17,630 nt of DNA, taken from an uncultured Bacilli bacterium (lineage in GTDB: Bacteria; Bacillota_I; Bacilli_A; RF39; UBA660). Positions 1 through 6,781 of the stretch are shown here, in pieces. The DNA is taken from NCBI GenBank assembly GCA_947628325.1, contig CANQZL010000008.1, positions 1-17,630 of the forward strand, written 5' to 3'. The notes below the pieces were generated by a model, which did not search any database, was not told where the DNA came from, and worked only from the letters and a program-made list of their open reading frames with translations. The translations under genes and the position numbers were made by a program. Numbering within the stretch: position 1 is the first letter of the stretch; every line of letters starts with the position of its first letter.

Positions 1-39
1 TTTGGGAGATTTTGTCTTTATAAAACTGATAAATTCAGG

Positions 40-48
40 ATTATAACA
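40..48 (-). promoter_or_regulatory. Possible extended -10 element (minus strand)
   Basis: Read on the minus strand this is TGTTATAAT, an extended -10 (TGnTATAAT) lying just downstream of the carboxypeptidase stop codon. It could start transcription of a minus-strand gene beyond the left edge of the window. The -35 region is poor (TATCAT or similar), so this is only a candidate. Bases 1-76 hold nothing else that I can identify. Confidence 0.25.
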
Positions 49-76
49 TAAAGAAAAAAATAATGATACTATAAAC

Positions 77-1216
77 TTAAATATATCCATTAATTATTTT
101 TTTAAAAGTCTCTACAAACATACTGAAGAAATTATGTTTATCAATATTTTCATTTGCTATTAGGTCAACTTTTTTTACTATTTTTCCATTATTGTCAATA
201 ATTTCAACATTACCAACAATATCACCTTTCTTTAAAGGAGCTATTACCTTATCTTTATAAATTTTATAACTATATTCTTTTTTCTCATTTTGTTTAATTA
301 AATCCGTAACATCTTCTTTAACTGAAATACTACTTTTATTCTTTTTGCCTTTTTTTACTTCTATTTCTCCAATTGTATCATCCTTCTTTAGAATAGTATT
401 TAACTTATAGTTTGTAAAAGCATAATTAAGCATACTTGTCGTATCAACACTTCTATGCTCAGATGTATCTACTCCCATTGTAACAGTAATAAATCTAATA
501 TTCTTTTTTTTAGCTGTTGCTGTTAAACAATATTTTGCAGTTCCAGTATATCCCGTCTTTAATCCATCAACTCCTTCATAGAATCTAACTAATTTATTAG
601 TATTTACCAACCAAGTTTTACTTCCATCGTCTTTAATTAAGTAATCTTCATATAAAGATGAGTATTCTAAAATTTTATCATGTTTAATTAATTCTCTTGC
701 AATTTGACTCATATCATATGCAGAAGAATAATGATTTTCGGCATCTAATCCATGAACATTTACAAAATGAGTATTTTTAAGTCCTAATTCTTTAACCTTA
801 TCATTCATCATCTTTACAAACTCATCTGTACTACCAGCAATATACTCAGCCATCGCTACAGCTGCATCATTTCCCGAAGCAATAGCAATCCCTTTTAATA
901 ATTGATCTACAGATATTTTAGAATTTGCTTCTAGAAAAACTTGACTTCCTCCCATATCAGCAGCATTTTTACTTATTAAAACCATATCATCCATTTTAAT
1001 TTTACCATCATCGATTGCTTCCATAATTAGTAACATAGTCATCATTTTTGTCATTGATGCTGGAGCTAATCGCTCGTCCTTATTATTTTCATATATTATT
1101 GTATTAGTAGTTGGTTCTATCAATATACTTGATTTACTATATTGTGTAAGTTCTAAAGCTAATGGCTTAATTGTAAAAGAAAATAATACCAGTAAAGAAA
1201 ATAAAAATTTTTTCAC
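77..1216 (-). CDS. Serine-type D-Ala-D-Ala carboxypeptidase (DacF/PBP5-like, peptidase S11)
   Basis: A penicillin-binding carboxypeptidase that trims the terminal D-Ala from peptidoglycan stem pentapeptides outside the membrane. The 379 residues start with a signal peptide (about 1-20, MKKFLFSLLVLFSF...). The three S11 active-site motifs are intact: SMTK at 54-57 (nucleophile Ser54, Lys57), SGN at 114-116 and KTG at 220-222. A C-terminal beta domain of PBP5_C type (about 275-355) is followed by an amphipathic tail (FFSMFVETFKKII) typical of membrane-anchored PBP5/DacF proteins. The start is GTG at 1214-1216 behind the minus-strand ribosome binding site GGGTGAT. It is divergent from the DUF4176 gene. 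B. subtilis dacF sits beside sigF; here it is about 9 kb away on the other strand, so a sporulation role is possible but unproven. DacA/DacB paralogues cannot be excluded, so no symbol is given. Confidence 0.93.
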   Translation of the reverse strand: MKKFLFSLLVLFSFTIKPLALELTQYSKSSILIEPTTNTIIYENNKDERLAPASMTKMMTMLLIMEAIDDGKIKMDDMVLISKNAADMGGSQVFLEANSKISVDQLLKGIAIASGNDAAVAMAEYIAGSTDEFVKMMNDKVKELGLKNTHFVNVHGLDAENHYSSAYDMSQIARELIKHDKILEYSSLYEDYLIKDDGSKTWLVNTNKLVRFYEGVDGLKTGYTGTAKYCLTATAKKKNIRFITVTMGVDTSEHRSVDTTSMLNYAFTNYKLNTILKKDDTIGEIEVKKGKKNKSSISVKEDVTDLIKQNEKKEYSYKIYKDKVIAPLKKGDIVGNVEIIDNNGKIVKKVDLIANENIDKHNFFSMFVETFKKIINGYI

Positions 1217-1226
1217 TAAATCACCC

Positions 1227-1260
1227 TAATAAAAACTATGATAAAAAATAGTTTTTATTA
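1227..1260. repeat. Perfect 13-bp inverted repeat in the divergent intergenic region
   Basis: TAATAAAAACTAT (1227-1239) and ATAGTTTTTATTA (1248-1260) are exact reverse complements separated by 8 bases (GATAAAAA). The repeat directly abuts the minus-strand ribosome binding site of the carboxypeptidase (1221-1226) and lies 14 bases upstream of the -35 of the + strand DUF4176 gene. It could be an operator shared by both genes or a 5'-UTR hairpin of the carboxypeptidase mRNA. No long T-run follows either arm as expected of a classical terminator in this position. Confidence 0.6.
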
Positions 1261-1274
1261 CATAAAAAAATTAA

Positions 1275-1303
1275 TAGACACTTGAATTAAAATATAGTAT
1301 AAT
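1275..1303 (+). promoter_or_regulatory. SigA-type promoter of the DUF4176 gene
   Basis: The -35 is TAGACA (1275-1280), then a 17-base spacer and the -10 TATAAT (1298-1303). The predicted transcript starts near 1310, about 23 bases before the GTG start codon. Confidence 0.6.
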
Positions 1304-1332
1304 TTATTTAATAAAGTAGAGGGATGATTAAA

Positions 1333-1806
1333 GTGAATGGACAAATAAGAGAAAAATATTTACCAGTTGGAACAGTAGTACTATTACAAAATGGTACTAA
1401 AAGAGTAATGATAAATGGATTCTGTACTATGGATGCTAGTAATCCAAATCGAGTATTTGATTACTCAGGAGTTTTATTCCCTGAAGGTTCTTTAAGTTCT
1501 GATCAAACATTATTATTTGATCACAATCAAATTGTAAGAATAGATCATTTAGGACTTGAAGATGAAGAAGAAAAAAGTTTTAAAGTTAAATTAAAAGAAA
1601 TTGTAGCTTCAACAGCTGCTGTTAATAATACTGAAAGTGCAGCACCTACACCACAAAGTACTCCACAAAGTGCACCACAAAATCCAAATATGCCACCAGT
1701 AAATCCTATGGAAGCATCTCAAATGAACTCTAATTTAGCAAGTACAACTCCAACAGGAAATGCTGAAGGTAATAATAGTAATCCATTTCAAGGAACAAAT
1801 TACTAG
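1333..1806 (+). CDS. DUF4176 domain protein with Pro/Gln/Asn-rich tail
   Basis: I recognise a DUF4176 domain in residues 1-90 of 157 (REKYLPVGTVVLLQ, then a TKRVMINGF strand, DYSGVLFPEG and SSDQTLLFDH). The family is small, of unknown biochemical function and often found next to type VII (Esx/WXG100) secretion genes; no such genes are visible here. From about residue 95 the protein becomes a low-complexity tail rich in Pro, Gln, Ser and Asn (PTPQSTPQSAPQNPNMPP) ending in GTNY. It has no signal peptide or membrane segment. An in-frame ATG at 1324 is directly glued to the GAGGG ribosome binding site (1319-1323), so I chose the GTG at 1333, which has normal spacing. It is monocistronic: own promoter upstream and a strong terminator 8 bases after the stop. 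Confidence 0.85.
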   Translation: MNGQIREKYLPVGTVVLLQNGTKRVMINGFCTMDASNPNRVFDYSGVLFPEGSLSSDQTLLFDHNQIVRIDHLGLEDEEEKSFKVKLKEIVASTAAVNNTESAAPTPQSTPQSAPQNPNMPPVNPMEASQMNSNLASTTPTGNAEGNNSNPFQGTNY

Positions 1807-1813
1807 TTTTAAT

Positions 1814-1848
1814 CAATTACTGTTTGACAAAGAACAGTAATTGTTTTA
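1814..1848 (+). terminator. Rho-independent terminator of the DUF4176 gene
   Basis: A perfect 11-bp stem, CAATTACTGTT (1814-1824) with AACAGTAATTG (1833-1843), encloses an 8-base loop (TGACAAAG) and is followed by a short T-run. The loop region and tail also carry the -35 and -10 of the next promoter. Confidence 0.85.
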
Positions 1849-1852
1849 TATT
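1824..1852 (+). promoter_or_regulatory. SigA promoter for the T-box leader and proS, inside the terminator
   Basis: A perfect -35 TTGACA (1824-1829), a 17-base spacer and the -10 TATATT (1847-1852). The -35 lies in the terminator loop and the -10 in its T-tail. The predicted start of transcription near 1859-1860 leaves room for the complete T-box stem I, which supports this promoter over the TATAAT-like string at 1875. Confidence 0.75.
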
Positions 1853-1859
1853 ATTTGCA

Positions 1860-2050
1860 ATATGTTGATTGGGATATAATTTTTATTTCTTTGCTTATAG
1901 AGAATTTAAGAATGGTGGAACTTAAATAGTAATAGTAAAAATTCCTACCCATGAATGAAATATGAAAATATTTCCGGAAGAATCCGTTATCATAAAGAGT
2001 ATATAAGGATGGTACCGTGCTTTTTGCACTCCTTTAGGTATCATCTTTTA
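1860..2050 (+). promoter_or_regulatory. T-box riboswitch, proline specifier (tRNA-Pro sensing leader of proS)
   Basis: A leader that reads the charging state of tRNA-Pro and lets transcription continue into proS when uncharged tRNA accumulates. Stem I can be drawn: GGG (1871-1873) with CCC (1948-1950), a specifier loop, TTTTTA (1880-1885) with TAAAAA (1936-1941), an AG-bulge-like AGAGA (1899-1903), and a distal hairpin ATTTAAG/CTTAAAT (1904-1910, 1921-1927) around an apical AATGGTGGAA. The specifier loop presents TTCCTA, giving CCU (1944-1946), a proline codon. A stem III-like CCGTTATC (1984-1991) precedes the T-box sequence around 2005-2019. Its TGGT (2010-2013) can pair with the ACCA end of tRNA. 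The gene downstream is proS, which agrees with the specifier. Confidence 0.93.
2005..2050 (+). terminator. T-box terminator (mutually exclusive with the antiterminator)
   Basis: AAGGATGGTACC (2005-2016) can pair with GGTATCATCTTT (2037-2048), using G-U wobbles, with an inner GTGC/GCAC helix, followed by TTTA. Formation sequesters the TGGT antiterminator bulge, as expected for the OFF state of a transcriptional T-box. Confidence 0.85.
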
Positions 2051-2082
2051 TTTATTTAATAAAATTAAAAAGGATGATAAAT

Positions 2083-3780
2083 ATGAAACTAAGTAAAAGT
2101 TTTTTCTTTACATTAAGAGAAGATGCTAAAGATGAAGAAAGTACGAGTGGTAACTTACTTGTACGTAGTGGAATGATTAAAAAAATTGGTGCTGGTATCT
2201 ATATGTTTTTACCTATGGGTCTTCGTGTTTTAGATAAAATAGGTAATATTGTCAAAGAAGAAATAAATAATACTGGAGCTCAAGAACTTCTAATGCCAAG
2301 TTTAATACCAAGTGAATATTATGAAAAATGTGGGCGTATTACTGCTTTTGGAGACGATATGTTTAGCTTAAAAGATCGCTATAATAAAAATCATGTTTTA
2401 GGACCAACACATGAAGAACTATTTACAATAGCAGCTAAAAGTATGGTTAAAAGTTATAAAGATTTACCATTTACTTTATATCAACAAGCTGATAAATTTA
2501 GAGATGAACCTCGTCCTCGTTACGGGTTAATTAGAGTTCGTGAATTTATAATGAAAGATGCTTATTCATTTGATAGAGATGAAGAAGGTCTAAATGAATC
2601 TTATAATATAATGAAAACTGCTTATAACAATATATATAAAAGATTAGGAATAAATTATAAAATAGTTAAAGCAGATTGTGGTACAATGGGTGGGACTTTA
2701 TCTGAAGAATACCAAGCAATTACAGATATCGGTGAAGATATTTTAGTACTATGTGATAAATGTGATTATGCTAGTAATATAGAAGTATCAGAATGTATCT
2801 CTAATCATAAAGATTTAGAAAAAGAAAAAACTTTAACAAAGGTCGAAACGTCTCATCAAGAGACAATTGAAGATGTCTGCAAATTCTTGAATCTAGATTT
2901 AAAAAAATCAATTAAAGCCTTACTTATGAATATTAATAATGAATTAGTTGTATTCTTTATTCGTGGTGACAGAGAATTAAATATAAATAAAGTTAGTAAA
3001 CTATTTAATACAAAAGAAATAAATTTTGCTAATGATGATTTAATCTCTTCTAGTAATGCTGTCCCTGGATATACTGGACCAATTGATTTAAAAGCTAAAA
3101 TTGTTATAGATAGAGAAATTCTTCAAATGAAAAATTTCTGCTGTGGAGCTAATGAGGAAGGCTATCACTATATAAATGCTAATATCAAAGATTTTAGTTA
3201 TGACTTAGTAGCTGATATTGTTAATGTTAAAGAAGATGATATATGCCCAAATTGTGGAGGTAAAATATATTTTCGTAAAGGAATTGAAGTTGGTAACTTA
3301 TTTAAATTAGGTACTAAATATGCTTCTCAACTAGGTCTTACATATTTAGATGAAAATAATCAAGAACATCCTGTTGTTATGGGCTGTTATGGCTTAGGTC
3401 TAGGTAGAGTATTAGCTAGTATAGTTGAACAAAATAATGATGAAAATGGTCTTATATTTAGCGCTAATATTGCACCTTACCAAGTAGCTATAGTTCAAAT
3501 AGATATGAAAGATGAAAAACAAAGTGAAATAGCTAACCAGTTATATGAAAATTTAAAATCAAAAGGTTTTGATGTTATATTAGATGATAGAGAAGAAAGA
3601 CCTGGTGTTAAATTTAAAGATATGGATTTAATAGGAATACCATTTAGAATTACTATAGGTAAAAAGGTTAACGATGATTTAGTTGAATTAAAAATAAGAA
3701 AAACTGGTGTACAAGAAGATGTTTCAGTAGATAGTATAGAAAAGAAAATAATTAAATTAATAGAAGATGATTTAAAGTAA
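2083..3780 (+). CDS. proS: Prolyl-tRNA synthetase, bacterial type with editing domain
   Basis: Charges tRNA-Pro with proline in the cytoplasm. With this start the protein is 565 residues, the usual length of the bacterial-type enzyme. Class II motif 1 lies around 22-50 (SGMIKKIGAGIYMFLPMG), PTHEE at 108-112, motif 2 at about 140-160 (RDEPRPRYG...REFIMKDAYSF) and motif 3 at about 434 (GCYGLGLGR). Between motifs 2 and 3 is the YbaK-like editing insertion (roughly 225-385), flanked by Cys pairs (CDKC and CPNC). The C-terminal part is the anticodon-binding domain (IAPYQVAIVQID onwards). An ATG nine bases upstream (2074) overlaps the AAAAAGG ribosome binding site, so ATG 2083 is preferred. Expression is controlled by the proline T-box immediately upstream; a terminator overlaps the stop codon. 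Confidence 0.98.
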   Translation: MKLSKSFFFTLREDAKDEESTSGNLLVRSGMIKKIGAGIYMFLPMGLRVLDKIGNIVKEEINNTGAQELLMPSLIPSEYYEKCGRITAFGDDMFSLKDRYNKNHVLGPTHEELFTIAAKSMVKSYKDLPFTLYQQADKFRDEPRPRYGLIRVREFIMKDAYSFDRDEEGLNESYNIMKTAYNNIYKRLGINYKIVKADCGTMGGTLSEEYQAITDIGEDILVLCDKCDYASNIEVSECISNHKDLEKEKTLTKVETSHQETIEDVCKFLNLDLKKSIKALLMNINNELVVFFIRGDRELNINKVSKLFNTKEINFANDDLISSSNAVPGYTGPIDLKAKIVIDREILQMKNFCCGANEEGYHYINANIKDFSYDLVADIVNVKEDDICPNCGGKIYFRKGIEVGNLFKLGTKYASQLGLTYLDENNQEHPVVMGCYGLGLGRVLASIVEQNNDENGLIFSANIAPYQVAIVQIDMKDEKQSEIANQLYENLKSKGFDVILDDREERPGVKFKDMDLIGIPFRITIGKKVNDDLVELKIRKTGVQEDVSVDSIEKKIIKLIEDDLK

Positions 3781-3791
3781 ATCGTCTTTTT
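3764..3791 (+). terminator. Terminator of proS
   Basis: AAGATGATTT (3764-3773) pairs with AAATCGTCTT (3779-3788) through one G-U pair, loop AAAGT, then T5. The 5' arm is the last coding part of proS and the stop codon lies in the loop and 3' arm. Confidence 0.75.
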
Positions 3792-3801
3792 AAATGTAAA
3801 T

Positions 3802-3830
3802 TTGCTAAATTGTAAAAATAATCATATAAT
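3802..3830 (+). promoter_or_regulatory. SigA promoter for the unknown gene at 3857
   Basis: TTGCTA (3802-3807), 17-base spacer, TATAAT (3825-3830). It sits between the proS terminator and the GGGGGGAG ribosome binding site (3843-3850). Confidence 0.7.
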
Positions 3831-3856
3831 ATATCCCAATTAGGGGGGAGTTATAT

Positions 3857-4534
3857 ATGACTTCAAAATATGAAAAATTTAAAAATATTCCAATATGGGA
3901 AACTGGTCTAATAAGAAATAAATCCAATATATGTAATATTTTGGTAAATAAAAATGGTATTATTAGTTTAGCTGATTTATTCGAAAAAGATGATCGAAGA
4001 GAAATTGATTATGATTATAACTTTTATTCTAAAAATTATCACCGTGAATACATCCGTGCTATTATTCGTTTAATAAGATTTAAATATTTACAAGAAGACC
4101 TTATCGGAGATATTTATTTAGAAAAAGAATATCATAAAGTTGATATTTTAACAGATGAATTTGGAAAAGAAATGGCGATTTTAGGATTTACTCCTACTGA
4201 AGCAAGACAAATTATTGAACAAGCTCATACTTATAAAGACGAATTTACTTTAAAAGATATTATACTTAGTAGTAATCTTGATTTTACTGGAACTCATTTA
4301 TATTCTCAAGATATTTTACTTACTAAAATAAACCTTTTAAAAGAATATATTATTTATAAAGAACAAAAGGCTAATAAAATAGAATATCCTCCTGATTTAA
4401 ATAGTTTATTAAAAGAAGAAAGACGTTTAATAGATCAATTAATCAATTATAATTCATTATGTCAATCTATTAGTGCAAGACTTTCTGAAATTCAAAAAAT
4501 AAAAGAAAATGCTATACATTTAAAGAAGGGTTAA
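3857..4534 (+). CDS. Hypothetical protein, 225 aa, probably cytoplasmic
   Basis: I do not recognise this family. The product is soluble-looking, with no signal peptide or membrane segment. The N-terminal half is rich in Tyr, Arg and Asp (KDDRREIDYDYNFYSKNYHREYI), then RAIIRLIRFKYL suggests an amphipathic helix. The middle (GFTPTEARQIIEQAHTYKD) looks like a short helical motif. The last 50 residues (LLKEERRLIDQLINY... ISARLSEIQKIKENAI) are predicted by eye to form a helix or coiled coil. The start ATG is supported by a very strong GGGGGGAG site and a clear promoter. The next small gene begins two bases after the stop, so the two are probably co-translated. Coding status is supported by length, ribosome binding site and promoter, not by homology. 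Confidence 0.7.
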   Translation: MTSKYEKFKNIPIWETGLIRNKSNICNILVNKNGIISLADLFEKDDRREIDYDYNFYSKNYHREYIRAIIRLIRFKYLQEDLIGDIYLEKEYHKVDILTDEFGKEMAILGFTPTEARQIIEQAHTYKDEFTLKDIILSSNLDFTGTHLYSQDILLTKINLLKEYIIYKEQKANKIEYPPDLNSLLKEERRLIDQLINYNSLCQSISARLSEIQKIKENAIHLKKG

Positions 4535-4535
4535 T

Positions 4536-4667
4536 ATGAATAATCTAGAAATTGCTTTAGAAAAAGAAAAAATAAAAAAAATTCAAGAATTAATAGATAA
4601 ATTAAAAAAGCAAATTATTGATGAAGAAATTCTTTTAGATAGTTATGAAGAAGAAATAAATACTTAA
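4536..4667 (+). CDS. Small hypothetical protein, 43 aa, coiled-coil-like
   Basis: A 43-codon frame starts at ATG 4536, one base after the stop of the preceding gene, behind AGAAGGG (4524-4530) with good spacing. The product (MNNLEIALEKEKIKKIQELI... SYEEEINT) is almost wholly charged and hydrophobic residues in a heptad-like pattern, so a single long helix or coiled coil is expected. The tail of its upstream neighbour is also helical, which suggests the two proteins may pair; this is inference. No family recognised. Confidence 0.55.
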   Translation: MNNLEIALEKEKIKKIQELIDKLKKQIIDEEILLDSYEEEINT

Positions 4668-4704
4668 AATATATAATACTCATTTTAAAATTCCTATAAA
4701 ATTG

Positions 4705-4713
4705 TGTTATAAT
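4705..4713 (+). promoter_or_regulatory. Extended -10 promoter for the 664-aa protein gene
   Basis: TGTTATAAT is an extended -10 (TGnTATAAT; -10 hexamer 4708-4713). The -35 (TTAAAA, 4685-4690, 17-base spacer) is weak. The -10 lies only 16 bases before the start codon, giving a very short leader containing the TAGGTGAT site. Confidence 0.5.
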
Positions 4714-4729
4714 TATTTTAGGTGATAAA

Positions 4730-6724
4730 ATGGAAAAAGTATTTGGTCGTCTTTGTGAATATTATTTAAATAATGAAAAAAATGCCAAAATAGAAAAAAT
4801 TTTAGAACAATGCTCTGAAGAAGAAAAAAATAAAGCCCTTCAATACGTAGAGCTCTTGCGTGTTCAAACAAATAAAATGGGCTATAATGCTGACTTTGAA
4901 TCATTTTGCAATATGTTAGAGAATTATATTAATATAAAAGACACCTTATCTGATTCTAAAAAAAGTTCATACCTAAAAGTACTAATAAGTTTATCTAAAA
5001 TATATGATATAAATTTAAAAGATGAACTAGAAAAATATGTTTCTAATAAAGACAATAATAGTACTAATAATGAGAAAGAAATATTTTATCGCTTTTGCAG
5101 ATACAACTTGAAACCAAATAATGACGTAAATGAATTTAATGAATTGAAAAATCTTGCTAAAAAAAATAATATTAATTATAAAGACATTCAAAAGAAAGCT
5201 CTAATATTTGTCGAAGATATTAAAATTCAAGCTGAAAAACTTGGCTATACTTTTGAAGATAATTTATTTGATACTATTCTCCAAGACTATTTAAATAAAA
5301 AATCTAAGTTAAAAGATGAGAATAAAGTAAAATATTTAACAATACTTTTATATTTATCTGAAATATATAGTATTAATTTAAGAGAATTATTAATTTTACC
5401 AAAAGAAAAAAATCTTAATATTATAGAATTAGAACAAAGTAGTGATGAATCAAAAAGTACAGAAGATTCTTCTTTAAAAACAGAAGAAAAAATTGAATTG
5501 CCTAGTGAAAAAAAATTTTTATCTCTAAGTAATCCTCTTGATAATGATGAACTATTAAATGCTATGTTAGTTCAAAGATATGATACAGGAAGTTTTGATA
5601 TTACTTCAATAGTTTTAGCTTCTGATAAAATAATAGCGGAATCTAAAACATATGATTACAATGAACAATTATCATCTCTTGCTTATAAAATATATAAAAT
5701 ATTTCTTGACAAAATAAATAATAATGCTGAAAGTGATTTAAATGAAGAATATCTTAAATTAATAAATGAAGAAGAAATAAAAAGATTAGAAACAATTTCT
5801 AAAGACGAAATATACGAAATAATAAAATTAATAAATAATAATGAACCTAGTAAGTATATTATTCGTAAGTATAATTTAACTAAAAATCTTTATAAATTCC
5901 TTGATAAATCCTTATTTGAAACATTAGATATTACTAAAGAAGACATTGACCTAAATAATAACTTATTTAAATCAAATGCTGAAGAAAATAATATTGCCAT
6001 ATATTTAAATGGTCCTAAATATGAAATTAATCTTTTCTTAAATGAATATATTATCAAATGTTGTCAAAATAACTTAAATTATGAATTAAAAATATCTAAA
6101 GAAAACGATTATATTTTAGAAAATACAACTTTATTTGCTAATTTTAAAGATTTTAAAGATAAACTTAACATTTTAAGTGATTTAGCTTTCTCAAACAAAG
6201 AATTAATTTCTACATTTGGTAATCCTTTAAAATTAAGTTCTAGTTTTAAAGATTCATACTTTGGAATAAGTTTTAAAGAACTTATTGATAAAGAAAGTAA
6301 TACCTCTATAAACTTTATAGATTATGTCAATAATATAAGTGAAGTTGCTTACTATCGTCTTCTTGCTAAAATAGTTTATCCCAAAATAACTGAAAATAAA
6401 GCTTTAACAATTATTGAAAATTTTATTAACTTTGTTGATTTTAAACATGATGAAAACAATCCATTAAATATACTAGAAGCTACTTATAATAAAATAAAGT
6501 TTGAAGTAATTAAAGATATTATTAATCAACATATTCCACTTGTTATAGAAATATTAAACAATTATTTTGAAACTTCTAAGAAAAAAGAAACTTTGATAAC
6601 AGAATTTAGAAAATCTTTACAATATATTGTTAATGTAAATGAAAATCTTAGTAAAAAAACTAATAATAATATTTCTTTAAATAAAGAAATATACGATTTT
6701 ATTAATACTAAAATTTTAAAATAG
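4730..6724 (+). CDS. Large hypothetical protein (664 aa) with an internal domain duplication
   Basis: No family recognised. The protein is Asn-, Lys-, Glu- and Leu/Ile-rich, apparently all-helical, without signal peptide or membrane segment, so probably cytoplasmic. Residues 1-100 and 115-221 are two diverged copies of one domain. Copy 1 has QTNKMGYNADFES...YLKVLISLSKIYDINLKDEL and copy 2 has QAEKLGYTFEDNL...YLTILLYLSEIYSINLREL. Both begin with a similar short motif (FGRLCEYYL against FYRFCRYNL). A Ser/Glu/Lys-rich linker (about 235-262) leads to a C-terminal region of about 400 residues with no repeat that I could see (it includes NPLDNDELLNAMLVQRYD and later FINFVDFKHDENNPLN). Start ATG 4730 follows TAGGTGATAAA. 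It has its own promoter and terminator. Confidence 0.75.
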   Translation: MEKVFGRLCEYYLNNEKNAKIEKILEQCSEEEKNKALQYVELLRVQTNKMGYNADFESFCNMLENYINIKDTLSDSKKSSYLKVLISLSKIYDINLKDELEKYVSNKDNNSTNNEKEIFYRFCRYNLKPNNDVNEFNELKNLAKKNNINYKDIQKKALIFVEDIKIQAEKLGYTFEDNLFDTILQDYLNKKSKLKDENKVKYLTILLYLSEIYSINLRELLILPKEKNLNIIELEQSSDESKSTEDSSLKTEEKIELPSEKKFLSLSNPLDNDELLNAMLVQRYDTGSFDITSIVLASDKIIAESKTYDYNEQLSSLAYKIYKIFLDKINNNAESDLNEEYLKLINEEEIKRLETISKDEIYEIIKLINNNEPSKYIIRKYNLTKNLYKFLDKSLFETLDITKEDIDLNNNLFKSNAEENNIAIYLNGPKYEINLFLNEYIIKCCQNNLNYELKISKENDYILENTTLFANFKDFKDKLNILSDLAFSNKELISTFGNPLKLSSSFKDSYFGISFKELIDKESNTSINFIDYVNNISEVAYYRLLAKIVYPKITENKALTIIENFINFVDFKHDENNPLNILEATYNKIKFEVIKDIINQHIPLVIEILNNYFETSKKKETLITEFRKSLQYIVNVNENLSKKTNNNISLNKEIYDFINTKILK

Positions 6725-6751
6725 TTATTCTTGTGAATAATTATTTTTTTT
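6720..6751 (+). terminator. Terminator after the 664-aa protein gene
   Basis: AATAGTTATTC (6720-6730) pairs with GAATAATTATT (6735-6745), one G-U pair, loop TTGT, followed by a T-run. It overlaps the stop codon (6722-6724). A TTGTGA in the loop (6731-6736) with TAATAA 17 bases on is a weak candidate promoter for the next gene. Confidence 0.75.
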
Positions 6752-6781
6752 ATTAATAATATTTTATAAAGGATGAAAAAA

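Noticed and set aside
1875..1880. TATAAT upstream of proS as a -10 element
   Set aside because: There is no -35 at proper spacing, and a start near 1887 would cut off the 5' strand of T-box stem I. The TTGACA/TATATT pair at 1824-1852 fits better.
4665..4688. TTAAAAT/ATTTTAA hairpin after the 43-aa gene as a terminator
   Set aside because: Only seven A-T pairs with a long loop and no T-run; stability would be too low.
4713..4904. Minus-strand open frame of 63 codons
   Set aside because: It lies antisense within the 664-residue protein gene, has no ribosome binding site and its Phe/Leu/His-rich product is what the complement of AT-rich coding DNA gives.
5207..5215. TTTGTCGAA, a Spo0A-box-like string (also at 14118-14126)
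   Set aside because: Both copies lie in the middle of coding sequence with no promoter nearby; taken as chance occurrences.
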